A stretch of DNA of 41,228 nt, from positions 1 through 41,228 of the forward strand of contig JAFDHF010000048.1 in the NCBI GenBank assembly GCA_019308905.1. The letters run 5' to 3'. Positions within the stretch are counted from its first letter, which is position 1. Every line of letters begins with the position of its first letter. The notes under the pieces were generated by a model. That model saw nothing but the letters and a program-made list of their open reading frames with translations, did no database searches and was not told where the DNA came from. The stretch comes from Deltaproteobacteria bacterium. Lineage in GTDB: Bacteria; Desulfobacterota; BSN033; WVXP01. The position numbers and the translations under genes are program-made. This document shows positions 7,155 to 15,389 of this stretch, in pieces.

Positions 7155-8126
7155 ATGAATCCCAACAAAACCAGAGCACTAGATCGGAGAAAGAAACAAC
7201 AGAACGTCGAGATCGTCGGCGATTTTCTCCAGGCTGCCGTGACCTACAGGGAGATAAGGGCCCTCTACCGGAAAGGAGAACTCCGTTTTCATCATATCGA
7301 GACCCTGATCGACGACAAGGGGGACAGTATTCTTTTCCGTCTGAAAGGCAACTGCCACGCTCTCTTCCGGAACAACAAGGTCCCCTCCTGTCGCGATGGG
7401 GAGAGGCTCTTCGACCTTGCGGTAGGGTCTATCTTCCACGAAGCCATGAAACTCCGGGAAAACCTTTACCAAGTCGAGATCTACCGTCCCAAGCACCGTG
7501 ACATCCGAATGGAGAAGCCCCTGAACAGGAAAGTCCTTTTGGAACGGCTCGAGAGGACCGTTATGAGGGCGGAACAGGGCGTCCGGGACGGTATCGCAGA
7601 CATAGGTGCACTTTTCGATGACACTCTGGATCAACTGGCCGAACTCATGGAGGGATACGGAGAGAATGAGCTCCTTGTCCGGTATCTGATCACCAACAGG
7701 AAGCTCTTTGACAAGGTATACGGAAGGAGACGCCTGGAGAAGATTTTCGCTTCCATGTTCGGCAAGGGGCCCATACAGGCTCACCGGATCGCGGCTTTGA
7801 GCTATCTGGAGAGTGGATACTACGATATGGCTGCCCGCATCCTAGAAAAGGCGAAGAGGCTCGCCCTGGAGGATGAGAAGCTGGAATTCCTCTACAAGTA
7901 TGCAAAGGGATTGGATGCATACTACAACAACAACTACCAGAGTGCTCTCTGGTATTTCGGTAGACTCTCTTCCGTGGATCGCAGATTCAAGGGGAAACGG
8001 ACCTATCTCAATCAGGCCGTTGCGGTCTGCCGTGAAATCGCGCTGGAAAGCCTCGCTGAACAGAACAAGGGGATGGCTCTACGGGCCAATCAAACGGCTC
8101 AACGACTGCAGACATCCCAGAAATGA
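7155..8126 (+). CDS. Uncharacterised protein with TPR-like C-terminal helices
   Basis: I do not recognise this 323-residue protein. The start is Lys/Arg-rich (about residues 4-16), followed by an unknown alpha/beta region with LRFHHIETLIDDKG and ILFRLKGNCHALFR (about 40-90). A helical middle follows. The C-terminal part (about 215-290) shows TPR-like helix pairs: ALSYLESGYYDMAARILEKA and YAKGLDAYYNNNYQSALWYF, with the A/G-Y-x-x-A spacing typical of such repeats. It has no signal peptide or membrane segment. The start at 7155 is preferred because the promoter overlaps an alternative ATG at 7128; no Shine-Dalgarno site is correctly placed. It precedes a small FmdB-type gene by 39 bases, so the two may be co-transcribed. 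A scaffold or protein-binding role is only a guess. Confidence 0.75.
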   Translation: MNPNKTRALDRRKKQQNVEIVGDFLQAAVTYREIRALYRKGELRFHHIETLIDDKGDSILFRLKGNCHALFRNNKVPSCRDGERLFDLAVGSIFHEAMKLRENLYQVEIYRPKHRDIRMEKPLNRKVLLERLERTVMRAEQGVRDGIADIGALFDDTLDQLAELMEGYGENELLVRYLITNRKLFDKVYGRRRLEKIFASMFGKGPIQAHRIAALSYLESGYYDMAARILEKAKRLALEDEKLEFLYKYAKGLDAYYNNNYQSALWYFGRLSSVDRRFKGKRTYLNQAVAVCREIALESLAEQNKGMALRANQTAQRLQTSQK

Positions 8127-8165
8127 CACCTTCAATCGATCTCGCCCTTTTGAAAGGAGTAACCC

Positions 8166-8396
8166 ATGCCCATATACGAGTATCGTTGCGAAAAATGCGG
8201 GAAGGAATTCGAGAAGCTCGTTCTCCCCAACTCTCAAGAACCGACCTGTCCCGGGTGCGATGCCCGTCAGGTGAGTCGTATCATGTCGGTTTGTGCCTTT
8301 TCCGTGGGAGGCAACTTCAAAAGCACCGCGAGTTCGCCCTGCAGCTCGTGCGCACCGTCTCCGGCGGGCTGTGCGTCCTGTGGCGTCAAGCACTGA
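8166..8396 (+). CDS. FmdB-family zinc-ribbon protein
   Basis: Small protein of 76 residues that begins with the family signature MPIYEYRCEKCGKEFE and has two CxxC knuckles (C8/C11 and C28/C31), which should bind one zinc. FmdB-type proteins are thought to be regulatory, but few have a proven function. The tail is Ser/Cys-rich with further Cys pairs, as in many relatives. A Shine-Dalgarno site (AAAGGAG) lies eight bases upstream. It is on the same strand as the TPR-like gene and converges on the DnaA-family gene, with 114 bases between them and no clear terminator. Confidence 0.9.
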   Translation: MPIYEYRCEKCGKEFEKLVLPNSQEPTCPGCDARQVSRIMSVCAFSVGGNFKSTASSPCSSCAPSPAGCASCGVKH

Positions 8397-8510
8397 TCTG
8401 TGGCCTTGGTCCCGGGGCTTCCTGACTTTTCGATTACAGATTCCCAGGCATGCCGACTCCACCTTCCCCTCCCCCTGAGAGGGGCACATCCCCGTTCTCT
8501 TGTTCCGGTT

Positions 8511-9773
8511 TCAATTCTCCCGACGCCTCAGCTTCTCCACGAGAAACTCAAGCTCCCGGTTGATCTTGGGTTTCTCCTGGATCTCCCTTTCCACGACTCC
8601 GATCGAGTGGATCACAGAGGCATGGTCCCTGCAGAAGGCCTTTCCAATGGCCTCCAGAGACTGGGTCGTGAACTTCCGGGACAGGTACATGGCGAGCTGC
8701 CTTGGGTGGCAGATGCTCTTCCTTCTGGAAGGAGAGACGAGCTGCTCCACCTCGAGGTGATACTGGTGGGCCACGAGTTTCTGGATCGACTCGATGGTGA
8801 TCTGCCTGTTCTCGGCCACCTGGAAAGAACCCGTCACCTCCTGGGCGAGTTCGAGATTGATGGGGCGAAACAGGAGAGAAGATTTGGCCATGAGATTGAT
8901 CAACAACCCCTCGAGTCTACGAATGCTGCCGGATATGCGGGAGGCCAGAAATTCCACAACCTCATCGGGGAGAACCACTCCATCAAAGGCCGCCTTGTGG
9001 CGGAGAATCCTCTTCCGCGTTTCAAAGTCCGGAGGCTGGATATCGACAACCAAGCCGCTCCCCAGGCGAGACCTGAGACCCTCTGTCATGTAACCCAACT
9101 CGTGGGGAGAGACGGCACCTGTGACAACCACCTTCTTGCCCGAGTTGTACAGATGGTCGAGCGTATGGCAAACCTCGGCCTGGGTCTTCTCCTTTCCACT
9201 GAAGAAATGAACTCCGTCGATGAAAAGAATATCACAGCGTTTCCTGTACTTTTCCTTGAATTCCCACATCTCGTTTCTCCGGATCGCCGATATCATCTCG
9301 TTGACGAATTCTTCTGCGGTCACATAGACTATTCGAGTGTCGGGCTCGTTGGAACGAATAAAATTACCAATGGCTCCGGAGAGATGACTCTTGCCCAGGC
9401 CGCTTTCTCCATAAAGGTAGAGAGGACTGTAGTTGCTCCGGCCCTGCGTGGCAACCGCCCGTGCCGCCTGGTAGGCAAACCTGTTGCAGGGGCCGACCAC
9501 GAACCGGTCAAAGGTAAACCGCTGATTGCCAATGGGAAAGGGATTGGAAGGACCCAGCCCCGGGAGCGTCATCTGTCCCGCTAGCGCACGTTTTCTCCTG
9601 CTTCTGGAATTGGCCTCGGACTTGAGTGGGCTGGAAATCCGGTAGAGTTTCCCCACCCCTCTCTCTCCTCTCGGGAGTTCAGCGGACCTGACTCCACGGA
9701 ACCCAAAGTCCCCTTTCCCAGGGGAGCAGGCACCCCGGCTGTTTGCTGTCTTGGTCTCCCAAGGCTTACTCAT
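8511..9773 (-). CDS. dnaA: Divergent DnaA-family AAA+ protein lacking domain I
   Basis: DnaA-type protein of 420 residues. From about residue 75 the AAA+ domain is clear: FTFDRFVVGPCNRFAYQAA, Walker A GESGLGKS, an arginine-finger LRSRL, DIQPPDFETR and a sensor II SIRRLEG. The C-terminal DNA-binding domain has RPRQ-like HPRQLAMYLSRK and CRDHASVIHS, matching the DnaA-box-reading GRDHTTV helix. Differences from canonical DnaA: no domain I (no DnaB/partner-binding fold; only a Ser/Arg/Gly-rich stretch precedes the ATPase), Walker B reads FIDG where DnaA has LIDD, and the sensor I segment SDR is replaced by GAV. It is not next to dnaN, so it is probably a paralogue. The start has GGAG seven bases upstream; an ATG at 9572 is a possible shorter start, and the frame stays open to 10226 without recognisable protein sequence. 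Confidence 0.85.
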   Translation of the reverse strand: MSKPWETKTANSRGACSPGKGDFGFRGVRSAELPRGERGVGKLYRISSPLKSEANSRSRRKRALAGQMTLPGLGPSNPFPIGNQRFTFDRFVVGPCNRFAYQAARAVATQGRSNYSPLYLYGESGLGKSHLSGAIGNFIRSNEPDTRIVYVTAEEFVNEMISAIRRNEMWEFKEKYRKRCDILFIDGVHFFSGKEKTQAEVCHTLDHLYNSGKKVVVTGAVSPHELGYMTEGLRSRLGSGLVVDIQPPDFETRKRILRHKAAFDGVVLPDEVVEFLASRISGSIRRLEGLLINLMAKSSLLFRPINLELAQEVTGSFQVAENRQITIESIQKLVAHQYHLEVEQLVSPSRRKSICHPRQLAMYLSRKFTTQSLEAIGKAFCRDHASVIHSIGVVEREIQEKPKINRELEFLVEKLRRREN

Positions 9774-10245
9774 GGTTCGCTCCGTTGATTCCTTCAGAAG
9801 GCGGACAACCACTGTGAATCGGTTACTCCTCCCCCTTGTCGAGTCGGGGGCGTGAGGAGAAGGGTAGAACAGCTTCTCACCATCTCTATATGGGGAGGCC
9901 GGAACCATGTCAAACCCGGTTTTTGGGAATCTCTTCCACCGCGGCTCTCGGTTTTTCCACACCTCCATTCCTTTTGCCAAAGAGCCTCCCCAAGGGGGAC
10001 AGGCCCGGGCCGATAGGGGAACAAGGGCTTCCAGAAAAAATCGGCTTTGCCAAATCCTTTCGGCCTGTTGTTTGATCAATCCACTGTTGTTAACATCCTT
10101 TTCCACAAGAGGTGCTCTCCTGTTTTCTCTCATTTTCTTCTTTTTTTGCTCTATTTGACGGATTTCTCTACGGATGGGCCCTACTGTTCCGAAAACAGAG
10201 AGATTCCCTATTTCAAAATCCCTCAAAAACTGCTATAAACTCCGC
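9774..10245. other. Divergent region between the DnaA-family gene and rnz
   Basis: No gene is supported, although the DnaA-family frame stays open on the minus strand to 10226. It contains two copies of TTTTCCACA (9953-9961 and 10099-10107), one mismatch from the DnaA box TTATCCACA, a pyrimidine-rich tract at about 10122-10153, and the rnz promoter at its right end. Its right third is more AT-rich than the surroundings. Confidence 0.45.
10231..10239 (+). promoter_or_regulatory. Extended -10 promoter of rnz, possibly leaderless
   Basis: TGCTATAAA (10231-10239) is an extended -10 element (TGn plus TATAAA). A weak -35 word, TTTCAA, lies at 10211-10216 with 17-base spacing. The transcription start expected seven bases downstream is 10246, which is the A of the rnz ATG. 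No Shine-Dalgarno site is visible upstream, which fits a leaderless message. Confidence 0.45.
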
Positions 10246-11175
10246 ATGAAAGTTGTCTTCTTGGGAACAGGGGGAACGATCCCCACTGCCAAGCGCAAGC
10301 ATCCCGCCGTGGCCATGCGATGGGAAGGAGATGTACTTCTCTTCGATTGCGGCGAAGGGGTCCAAACCCAGATCTTCAAGACCGGTCTCGGCATCGCGTC
10401 GATCCAGGCGATTCTGATCTCCCACCTTCACGGCGATCATGTCCTGGGGCTTCCGGGTCTTCTGATGACAATGACCCAGAGCAGCCGTTCCCGGCTCCTG
10501 GAACTGATCGGCCCGATCGGTCTGGCCCGTTGGATCCGCCATGTCTGTGAAGACCTCAATTTCAGACCCTCCTTTGAGATCGCCGTAAGAGAGATCAAGT
10601 CCGGACCGGCTCTTGTCTCACCTAAGTACCGGATTCATGCATTCCCCCTGGACCACACCGTCCTGACGTTGGGCTATTGTTTCGAGGAGAATGAGCGACC
10701 TGGAAGGTTTCGTGTGCAAGAGGCGCTTAGACTCCGGGTACCCCGGGGGCCCCTTTGGGGGAGACTCCAAGCGGGTCAAACCGTTGAACTTGAAGGGGGA
10801 AGGAAGGTTCACCCATGGGAGGTTCTTGGAGAACCTCGGCCGGGGATCAAGGTCGTTTACGCAGTCGATTCAAGACCCTCAAAAGAGACATTACGGGCGG
10901 CCTCTGGAGCGGATCTTCTCGTCCACGACGCCATGTTTCTGCCTCAGGATCTCGACAAGGCGAAGGCCAGGGGGCACTCTACAACAACCGAGGCAGCAGA
11001 GTTGGCCTCGAAGGCGCGGGTAAGACGCCTGATTCTGACACACATATCGCCTCGCTACCACGGGCAAGAGAAAAGGATTCTCAGAGAGGCCCGCAAGATC
11101 TTCCCCTCTTCCATGGTGGCCGAGGATCTCATGGAGATCGAGATACTCCACCGTGACGGTACAGGCGCCGGGTAG
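10246..11175 (+). CDS. rnz: Ribonuclease Z
   Basis: Metallo-beta-lactamase-fold endonuclease that trims the 3' end of tRNA precursors. This fits a genome whose tRNA-Leu lacks an encoded CCA. The 309-residue protein starts with MKVVFLGTGGTIPT and has the zinc motif H60-x-H62-x-D64-H65 (SHLHGDHVLGLPGLL), a further His in PLDHT, Asp in LVHDAMF, and His in THISPRYHG. The start chosen matches the family N-terminus; an in-frame ATG at 10174 adds 24 unrelated residues. It converges on tkt with 29 bases between the stops. Confidence 0.93.
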   Translation: MKVVFLGTGGTIPTAKRKHPAVAMRWEGDVLLFDCGEGVQTQIFKTGLGIASIQAILISHLHGDHVLGLPGLLMTMTQSSRSRLLELIGPIGLARWIRHVCEDLNFRPSFEIAVREIKSGPALVSPKYRIHAFPLDHTVLTLGYCFEENERPGRFRVQEALRLRVPRGPLWGRLQAGQTVELEGGRKVHPWEVLGEPRPGIKVVYAVDSRPSKETLRAASGADLLVHDAMFLPQDLDKAKARGHSTTTEAAELASKARVRRLILTHISPRYHGQEKRILREARKIFPSSMVAEDLMEIEILHRDGTGAG

Positions 11176-11204
11176 ACCCCAAGGGCAAACACCACGCCGG
11201 GTTG

Positions 11205-13214
11205 CTATCTGCTCACAATCGCCCTCATCCTGGCCATGATGTTCTCTACGGTGAAGCCGTATCCCTCCATCACCCTTTTCCCGGGTGCTGAAGCTCCGAA
11301 CCTGTCTATGCCCATCACCTCCCCTTCGAGTCCCACATAACGCTCCCAGCCAAACGGAGAGGCCGCCTCAACAGCCAGGCGAGGCTTGATCTCAGGGGGC
11401 AGCACGGCCTGTCTGTAATGCTCGTCTTGGGCCTCAAAGAGCTCCCAGCTCGGCATGTTAACCATCCTCACTCCGAGTCCCTCATGGGAGAGTCTCTTCC
11501 ATGCTTCAAGGGCCAGGGAGACCTCTGATCCGGTCGCGATCAGGATGGCCTCCAGTTCTCCCTTCTCCCGGCCCAACACGTAGCCCCCCTTTCGAAGTTC
11601 GTCGGCAGGGGGGTAAACCGAACGATCCAGGATGGGGAGCCCTTGGCGGCTAAGAACGATGGCAACCGGGCCGCTTCTCCGTTCCAAAGCCACACGCCAG
11701 GCCACGGCGGTTTCATTGGCGTCCGCTGGGCGTATCGTGGTCATGAACGGGATCGCCCTCAGGGAGGCGAGGTGCTCGATGGGCTGGTGGGTGGGCCCGT
11801 CCTCCCCAACCCCGATGCTGTCATGGGTGAAGACGTAGACGACCGGAAGCCTCATCATACACGCAAGCCTTATGGAGGGCCTGAGATAGTCTGAGAAGAC
11901 CAGGAACGTTCCTCCGAAAGGTCGAACCCCCCCGTGGAGCGCCATGCCGGAAAGGACCGCTCCCATGGCGTGCTCCCGGATACCGAAGTGAAGATTCCGG
12001 TTCTGGAAGCTCTCCCTTTCGAAGTCGCCTTCGCCCTCGAGGTAGGTGTTGTTGGAGGGGGCCAGATCCGCCGATCCCCCTATCAACTCGGTAATACGAG
12101 GCGCCAAGCTGTTGAGAACTCTTCCAGAGGCGACCCGGGTAGCCATAGGACTCTGGTCCGGCGTGAAATCAGGGATGTCCCGGTCCCATTGCGGGGGGAG
12201 GTTTCTCTCCATGACACGTTGCCATTGTGAAGCCAGATCCGGAAAGGCCCTGCTATAAGAGGAAAAAGCCTCCTGCCAATCAATTTCTGCACGTTTCCTC
12301 TCGCCGACACGCTGGCGGAAATGTCGAAGGGCCTCATCGGGAACGAAAAACTCCTCCTCTGCGGGCCATCCAAGGTTTTCTTTTGTCAGGCGTATCTCGT
12401 CGGCCCCGAGAGGGGCTCCGTGAGCAGCGGCCGTGTCTTGCTTGTTCGGACTCCCGTAAGCGATGTGGGTTCTCAGTATGATCAAAGAGGGCCGTTCCTG
12501 ATCATCCCTGGCGGCCTCGAGGGAAGTCCGGATAGCATCGAGGTCGTTGCCGTCCTCCACGTGCTGGACCTGCCATCCATAGGCTTCGAAGCGTTTTGCC
12601 ACATCCTCCGAGAAAGCCAGGGATGTCTTTCCTTCGATGGTAATGCTGTTATCGTCATAAAGGTAAACCAACCTCGAAAGTCCCAGATGGCCGGCCAGGG
12701 AGGCGGCTTCTGAAGTCAGACCCTCCATGAGATCGCCGTCGCTGCACAGGACGTAAACCCAGTGGCTCACGATTTCATGGCCCGGCCGGTTGAAGCGGGC
12801 TGCCAGATGCCTCTCTGCCAGAGCCATACCCACACCGTTGCCAAAACCCTGGCCGAGAGGCCCTGTGGTAGTCTCGATCCCCACGCGGGGGCTGTGCTCC
12901 GGGTGCCCCGGCGTCTTACTCCCCCACTGCCGGAAGTTCCGGAGGTCGTCCAGGGAAAGATCATACCCAGCCAGAAAGAGCAGGCTATAGAGGAGCATGG
13001 ACGCGTGGCCGGCAGAGAGTATGAATCGATCTCTGTCAGGCCACAGGGGGTTTTCGGGGTTGTGTCTCATGAACTCCGTAAAAAGCACGTAGGCGGCGGG
13101 AGCAAGGGCCATGGGTGTTCCCGGGTGTCCTGATTTTGCCTTCTCAACGGCATCCATGGCAAGGGTCCTGATGGTATTGATGCATAGTTCATCCAGATTC
13201 TTCTCAGCCGACAT
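11205..13214 (-). CDS. tkt: Transketolase
   Basis: Thiamine-diphosphate enzyme of the pentose phosphate pathway that moves two-carbon units between sugar phosphates. The 669-residue single-chain protein has the N-terminal [13 protein letters not shown], the ThDP/Mg site (CSDGDLMEG and the following Asn in YDDNSIT), the pyrimidine-binding half with [10 protein letters not shown] and [17 protein letters not shown], and the C-terminal transketolase domain. A strong Shine-Dalgarno site (GAGGAGGAG) precedes the ATG. It follows gatA by 119 bases and is probably the end of the valS-gatC-gatA-tkt strand group. Confidence 0.96.
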   Translation of the reverse strand: MSAEKNLDELCINTIRTLAMDAVEKAKSGHPGTPMALAPAAYVLFTEFMRHNPENPLWPDRDRFILSAGHASMLLYSLLFLAGYDLSLDDLRNFRQWGSKTPGHPEHSPRVGIETTTGPLGQGFGNGVGMALAERHLAARFNRPGHEIVSHWVYVLCSDGDLMEGLTSEAASLAGHLGLSRLVYLYDDNSITIEGKTSLAFSEDVAKRFEAYGWQVQHVEDGNDLDAIRTSLEAARDDQERPSLIILRTHIAYGSPNKQDTAAAHGAPLGADEIRLTKENLGWPAEEEFFVPDEALRHFRQRVGERKRAEIDWQEAFSSYSRAFPDLASQWQRVMERNLPPQWDRDIPDFTPDQSPMATRVASGRVLNSLAPRITELIGGSADLAPSNNTYLEGEGDFERESFQNRNLHFGIREHAMGAVLSGMALHGGVRPFGGTFLVFSDYLRPSIRLACMMRLPVVYVFTHDSIGVGEDGPTHQPIEHLASLRAIPFMTTIRPADANETAVAWRVALERRSGPVAIVLSRQGLPILDRSVYPPADELRKGGYVLGREKGELEAILIATGSEVSLALEAWKRLSHEGLGVRMVNMPSWELFEAQDEHYRQAVLPPEIKPRLAVEAASPFGWERYVGLEGEVMGIDRFGASAPGKRVMEGYGFTVENIMARMRAIVSR

Positions 13215-13333
13215 TTTCTCCTCCTCAACAAAAAGAATATGAAACCGGCCCTTCAGCCCTCGGGTCTCCGCTCCCCTAAAGGGCCATCATGCCCCTGGCC
13301 ATAGAGGCAGGTAGTCATGGAGTCGGTGACGAT

Positions 13334-14797
13334 TCAATCAATGGGCGGTCTCTCCAGGTAGACCCCTGTCTCCTGTTCAAAGGTATAGGCGGTTTGGAGA
13401 AGAGTCTTCTCGTCAAAGCTCCTCCCCAAGAGCTGAAGGCCGATGGGAAGCCTGTCTCGGCTGAAACCGCAGGGAATAGAAATGCCGGGGATGCCCGCCA
13501 TATTGACGGGGATCGTAAAAACATCCATCAGGTACATCTGGAGGGGGTCTTCTGTCTTCTCTCCGATAGGGAAGGCGGGCGTCGGACAGGTGGGCGCCAG
13601 AATCACGTCCACGACTTCGAATGCATCGTCGAAGTCCTGCTTCACCAGCCTCCTGACCTGTGTCGCCTTTCTGTAGTATGCGTCGTAGTAGCCCGCCGAG
13701 AGCGCATAGGTTCCCAACATGATCCTCCGTTTGACTTCCGCGCCAAACCCCTCGGTTCGGGTCTTCTCGTACATGTCGATGATCCCTCCATACCCCTGAC
13801 ACCTGTGGCCATACTTCACCCCATCGTATCTGGCCAGATTCGAACTGGCCTCAGCAGTACTGATGATGTAGTAAGCAGCCTGAGCATAGGCTGTATGGGG
13901 AAGGGAAATGGTGGTGCACCTCGCCCCCAGCTCCTCGAAAAGTCCGATGGTTTTGTCAAGGACCCTTTCAACGTCCGGGTCCATCCCCTCTATGAAATAC
14001 TCCTTGGGGATACCGAGGCGGAGCCCCTTCACATCCCTTACGAGGGACCGTCTGAAATCCGGGACCTCAACCTTTGCCGACGTGGAATCCCTGGGATCAA
14101 ACCCGCAGATCGCTTTCAGCAGGATGGCAGCATCTTCCACATCCTTTGTCATGGGGCCGACCTGATCGAGGGATGAAGCGAATGCCACGAGACCATACCT
14201 GGAAACTCTTCCGTATGTCGGCTTCAGTCCTACAACCCCGCAGAATGAAGCTGGTTCCCGGATAGAACCCCCCGTGTCCGATCCAATGGCGCCAGCGCAG
14301 GTATCCGCAGCCACGGCCGCTGCGCACCCGCCACTCGATCCCCCCGGCACGCGTTCCAGCGACCAGGGATTCCTCGTAGGTCCGAAACAAGAGTTCTCCG
14401 TGGAAGACCCCATGGCAAACTCATCCATGTTTACCTTTCCGAGAATCACCGCTCCCTGGGCCTTCAGTCTCTGAACGACCGTGGCGTCATACGGCGGGAT
14501 GTAGTCGGCAAGAATCGCTGAGCCGCAGGTCGTCCTTATACCCCTGGTACAGAGAATGTCCTTGATCGCGAGGGGGACTCCGCAAAGAGCCGGGAGATCC
14601 CCTCCACTCTCGATCGCCTCATCGGCCCTCCTGGCCTGTTCAAGGGCCTCCTTTCTTGCAACAACCAAATAGGCATGAATCTGGGGATCGATCTTTTCGA
14701 TCCGCCGGAAAAAGGCCTGAACCACCTCGACGGACGAAACCTCTCTCCGGACAAGCATCTCCCTGAGCGCATGGATAGTGAGTCCGCGGAGTTCCAT
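13334..14797 (-). CDS. gatA: Aspartyl/glutamyl-tRNA amidotransferase subunit A
   Basis: Amidase subunit of GatCAB, which turns Glu-tRNA(Gln) or Asp-tRNA(Asn) into the correctly charged form using ammonia from glutamine. The 487-residue protein shows the amidase signature with the catalytic Lys in [12 protein letters not shown] and the serines of [16 protein letters not shown]. The start chosen has GAGGA nine bases upstream and gives [15 protein letters not shown]; an upstream ATG at 14815 overlaps the gatC stop as ATGA and could also be used, so the two genes are probably translationally coupled. No gatB is present in the window. Confidence 0.95.
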   Translation of the reverse strand: MELRGLTIHALREMLVRREVSSVEVVQAFFRRIEKIDPQIHAYLVVARKEALEQARRADEAIESGGDLPALCGVPLAIKDILCTRGIRTTCGSAILADYIPPYDATVVQRLKAQGAVILGKVNMDEFAMGSSTENSCFGPTRNPWSLERVPGGSSGGCAAAVAADTCAGAIGSDTGGSIREPASFCGVVGLKPTYGRVSRYGLVAFASSLDQVGPMTKDVEDAAILLKAICGFDPRDSTSAKVEVPDFRRSLVRDVKGLRLGIPKEYFIEGMDPDVERVLDKTIGLFEELGARCTTISLPHTAYAQAAYYIISTAEASSNLARYDGVKYGHRCQGYGGIIDMYEKTRTEGFGAEVKRRIMLGTYALSAGYYDAYYRKATQVRRLVKQDFDDAFEVVDVILAPTCPTPAFPIGEKTEDPLQMYLMDVFTIPVNMAGIPGISIPCGFSRDRLPIGLQLLGRSFDEKTLLQTAYTFEQETGVYLERPPID

Positions 14798-14811
14798 GGC
14801 ATCTTTCCTCA

Positions 14812-15111
14812 TCATCCCTTAACGATCCTGGGAACCTTGAAAAACCCCCCCTCTCTTTCCGGGGCGTTCTGCAAAGCTTCCTCCTGGGAAAAGGACTCCT
14901 GGACCGCATCCTCTCTGAAGGCATTCGACATGCCGACCACATGGGACATGGGCTCCACACGGGAGGTATCGAGCTCGTTCAGTTTCTCCATGTAGGAGAG
15001 AATCCTGTTGAGCTGAACCGCAAACGTTTCGGTCTCTCCCTCTGACAGCCTCAATCGCGCCAGCCCCGCCAAGTACCGCACCTCTTCTCTTGAGATCCTG
15101 TCCCTGTCCAT
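14812..15111 (-). CDS. gatC: Aspartyl/glutamyl-tRNA amidotransferase subunit C
   Basis: Small subunit that wraps around and stabilises GatA. The 99-residue protein begins with [21 protein letters not shown] and contains the typical [30 protein letters not shown] and the C-terminal FFKVPRIV, matching the family over its full length. The start has GAGG about eight bases upstream; the open frame runs further up to 15309 but those 66 residues do not resemble GatC. It directly precedes gatA. Confidence 0.94.
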   Translation of the reverse strand: MDRDRISREEVRYLAGLARLRLSEGETETFAVQLNRILSYMEKLNELDTSRVEPMSHVVGMSNAFREDAVQESFSQEEALQNAPEREGGFFKVPRIVKG

Positions 15112-15389
15112 CTCCCCCGCCTCAATCATGAGCCAGCCCACTCCTGGCCCACCGGAACTCAGATGATACTTCCTGGAACCAAGAAAACCCCATCCTTCAC
15201 GAAAACGCGTGCCCAACTCCTTGGCACCGGTTACAGGCCCGGCATCCATCAAGGATAGCAATATCCGGGACGGTGATTCCACCTGGCCCGCACTTGACTC
15301 TCTGTCCAAAACGGTCGATCAACCGGTCAGAGAATCCTCCGACTTCTCATCGGAGGGCATTGCACCTCCCGCACACCTCGTACCAAGGA
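15112..15389. other. Gap between valS and gatC
   Basis: No gene is supported. A perfect 7-bp stem (CCTCCGA at 15336-15342, TCGGAGG at 15350-15356) lies about 35 bases after the valS stop on the minus strand, but no run of T follows it, so it is not a typical intrinsic terminator. Confidence 0.4.

Noticed and set aside
9774-10226. N-terminal extension of the DnaA-family protein (151 further codons)
   Set aside because: The frame is open but reads as Arg/Pro/Ser-rich sequence without the Trp/Leu pattern of DnaA domain I, whereas the ATG at 9773 has a well-placed GGAG.
9774-10245. Chromosomal replication origin
   Set aside because: Two near-match DnaA boxes and a pyrimidine tract are too little; perfect boxes, dnaN linkage and other origin genes are absent.
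15336-15356. Intrinsic terminator after valS
   Set aside because: The 7-bp stem is perfect but no T run follows on the minus strand, so it is kept only as a stem-loop note.
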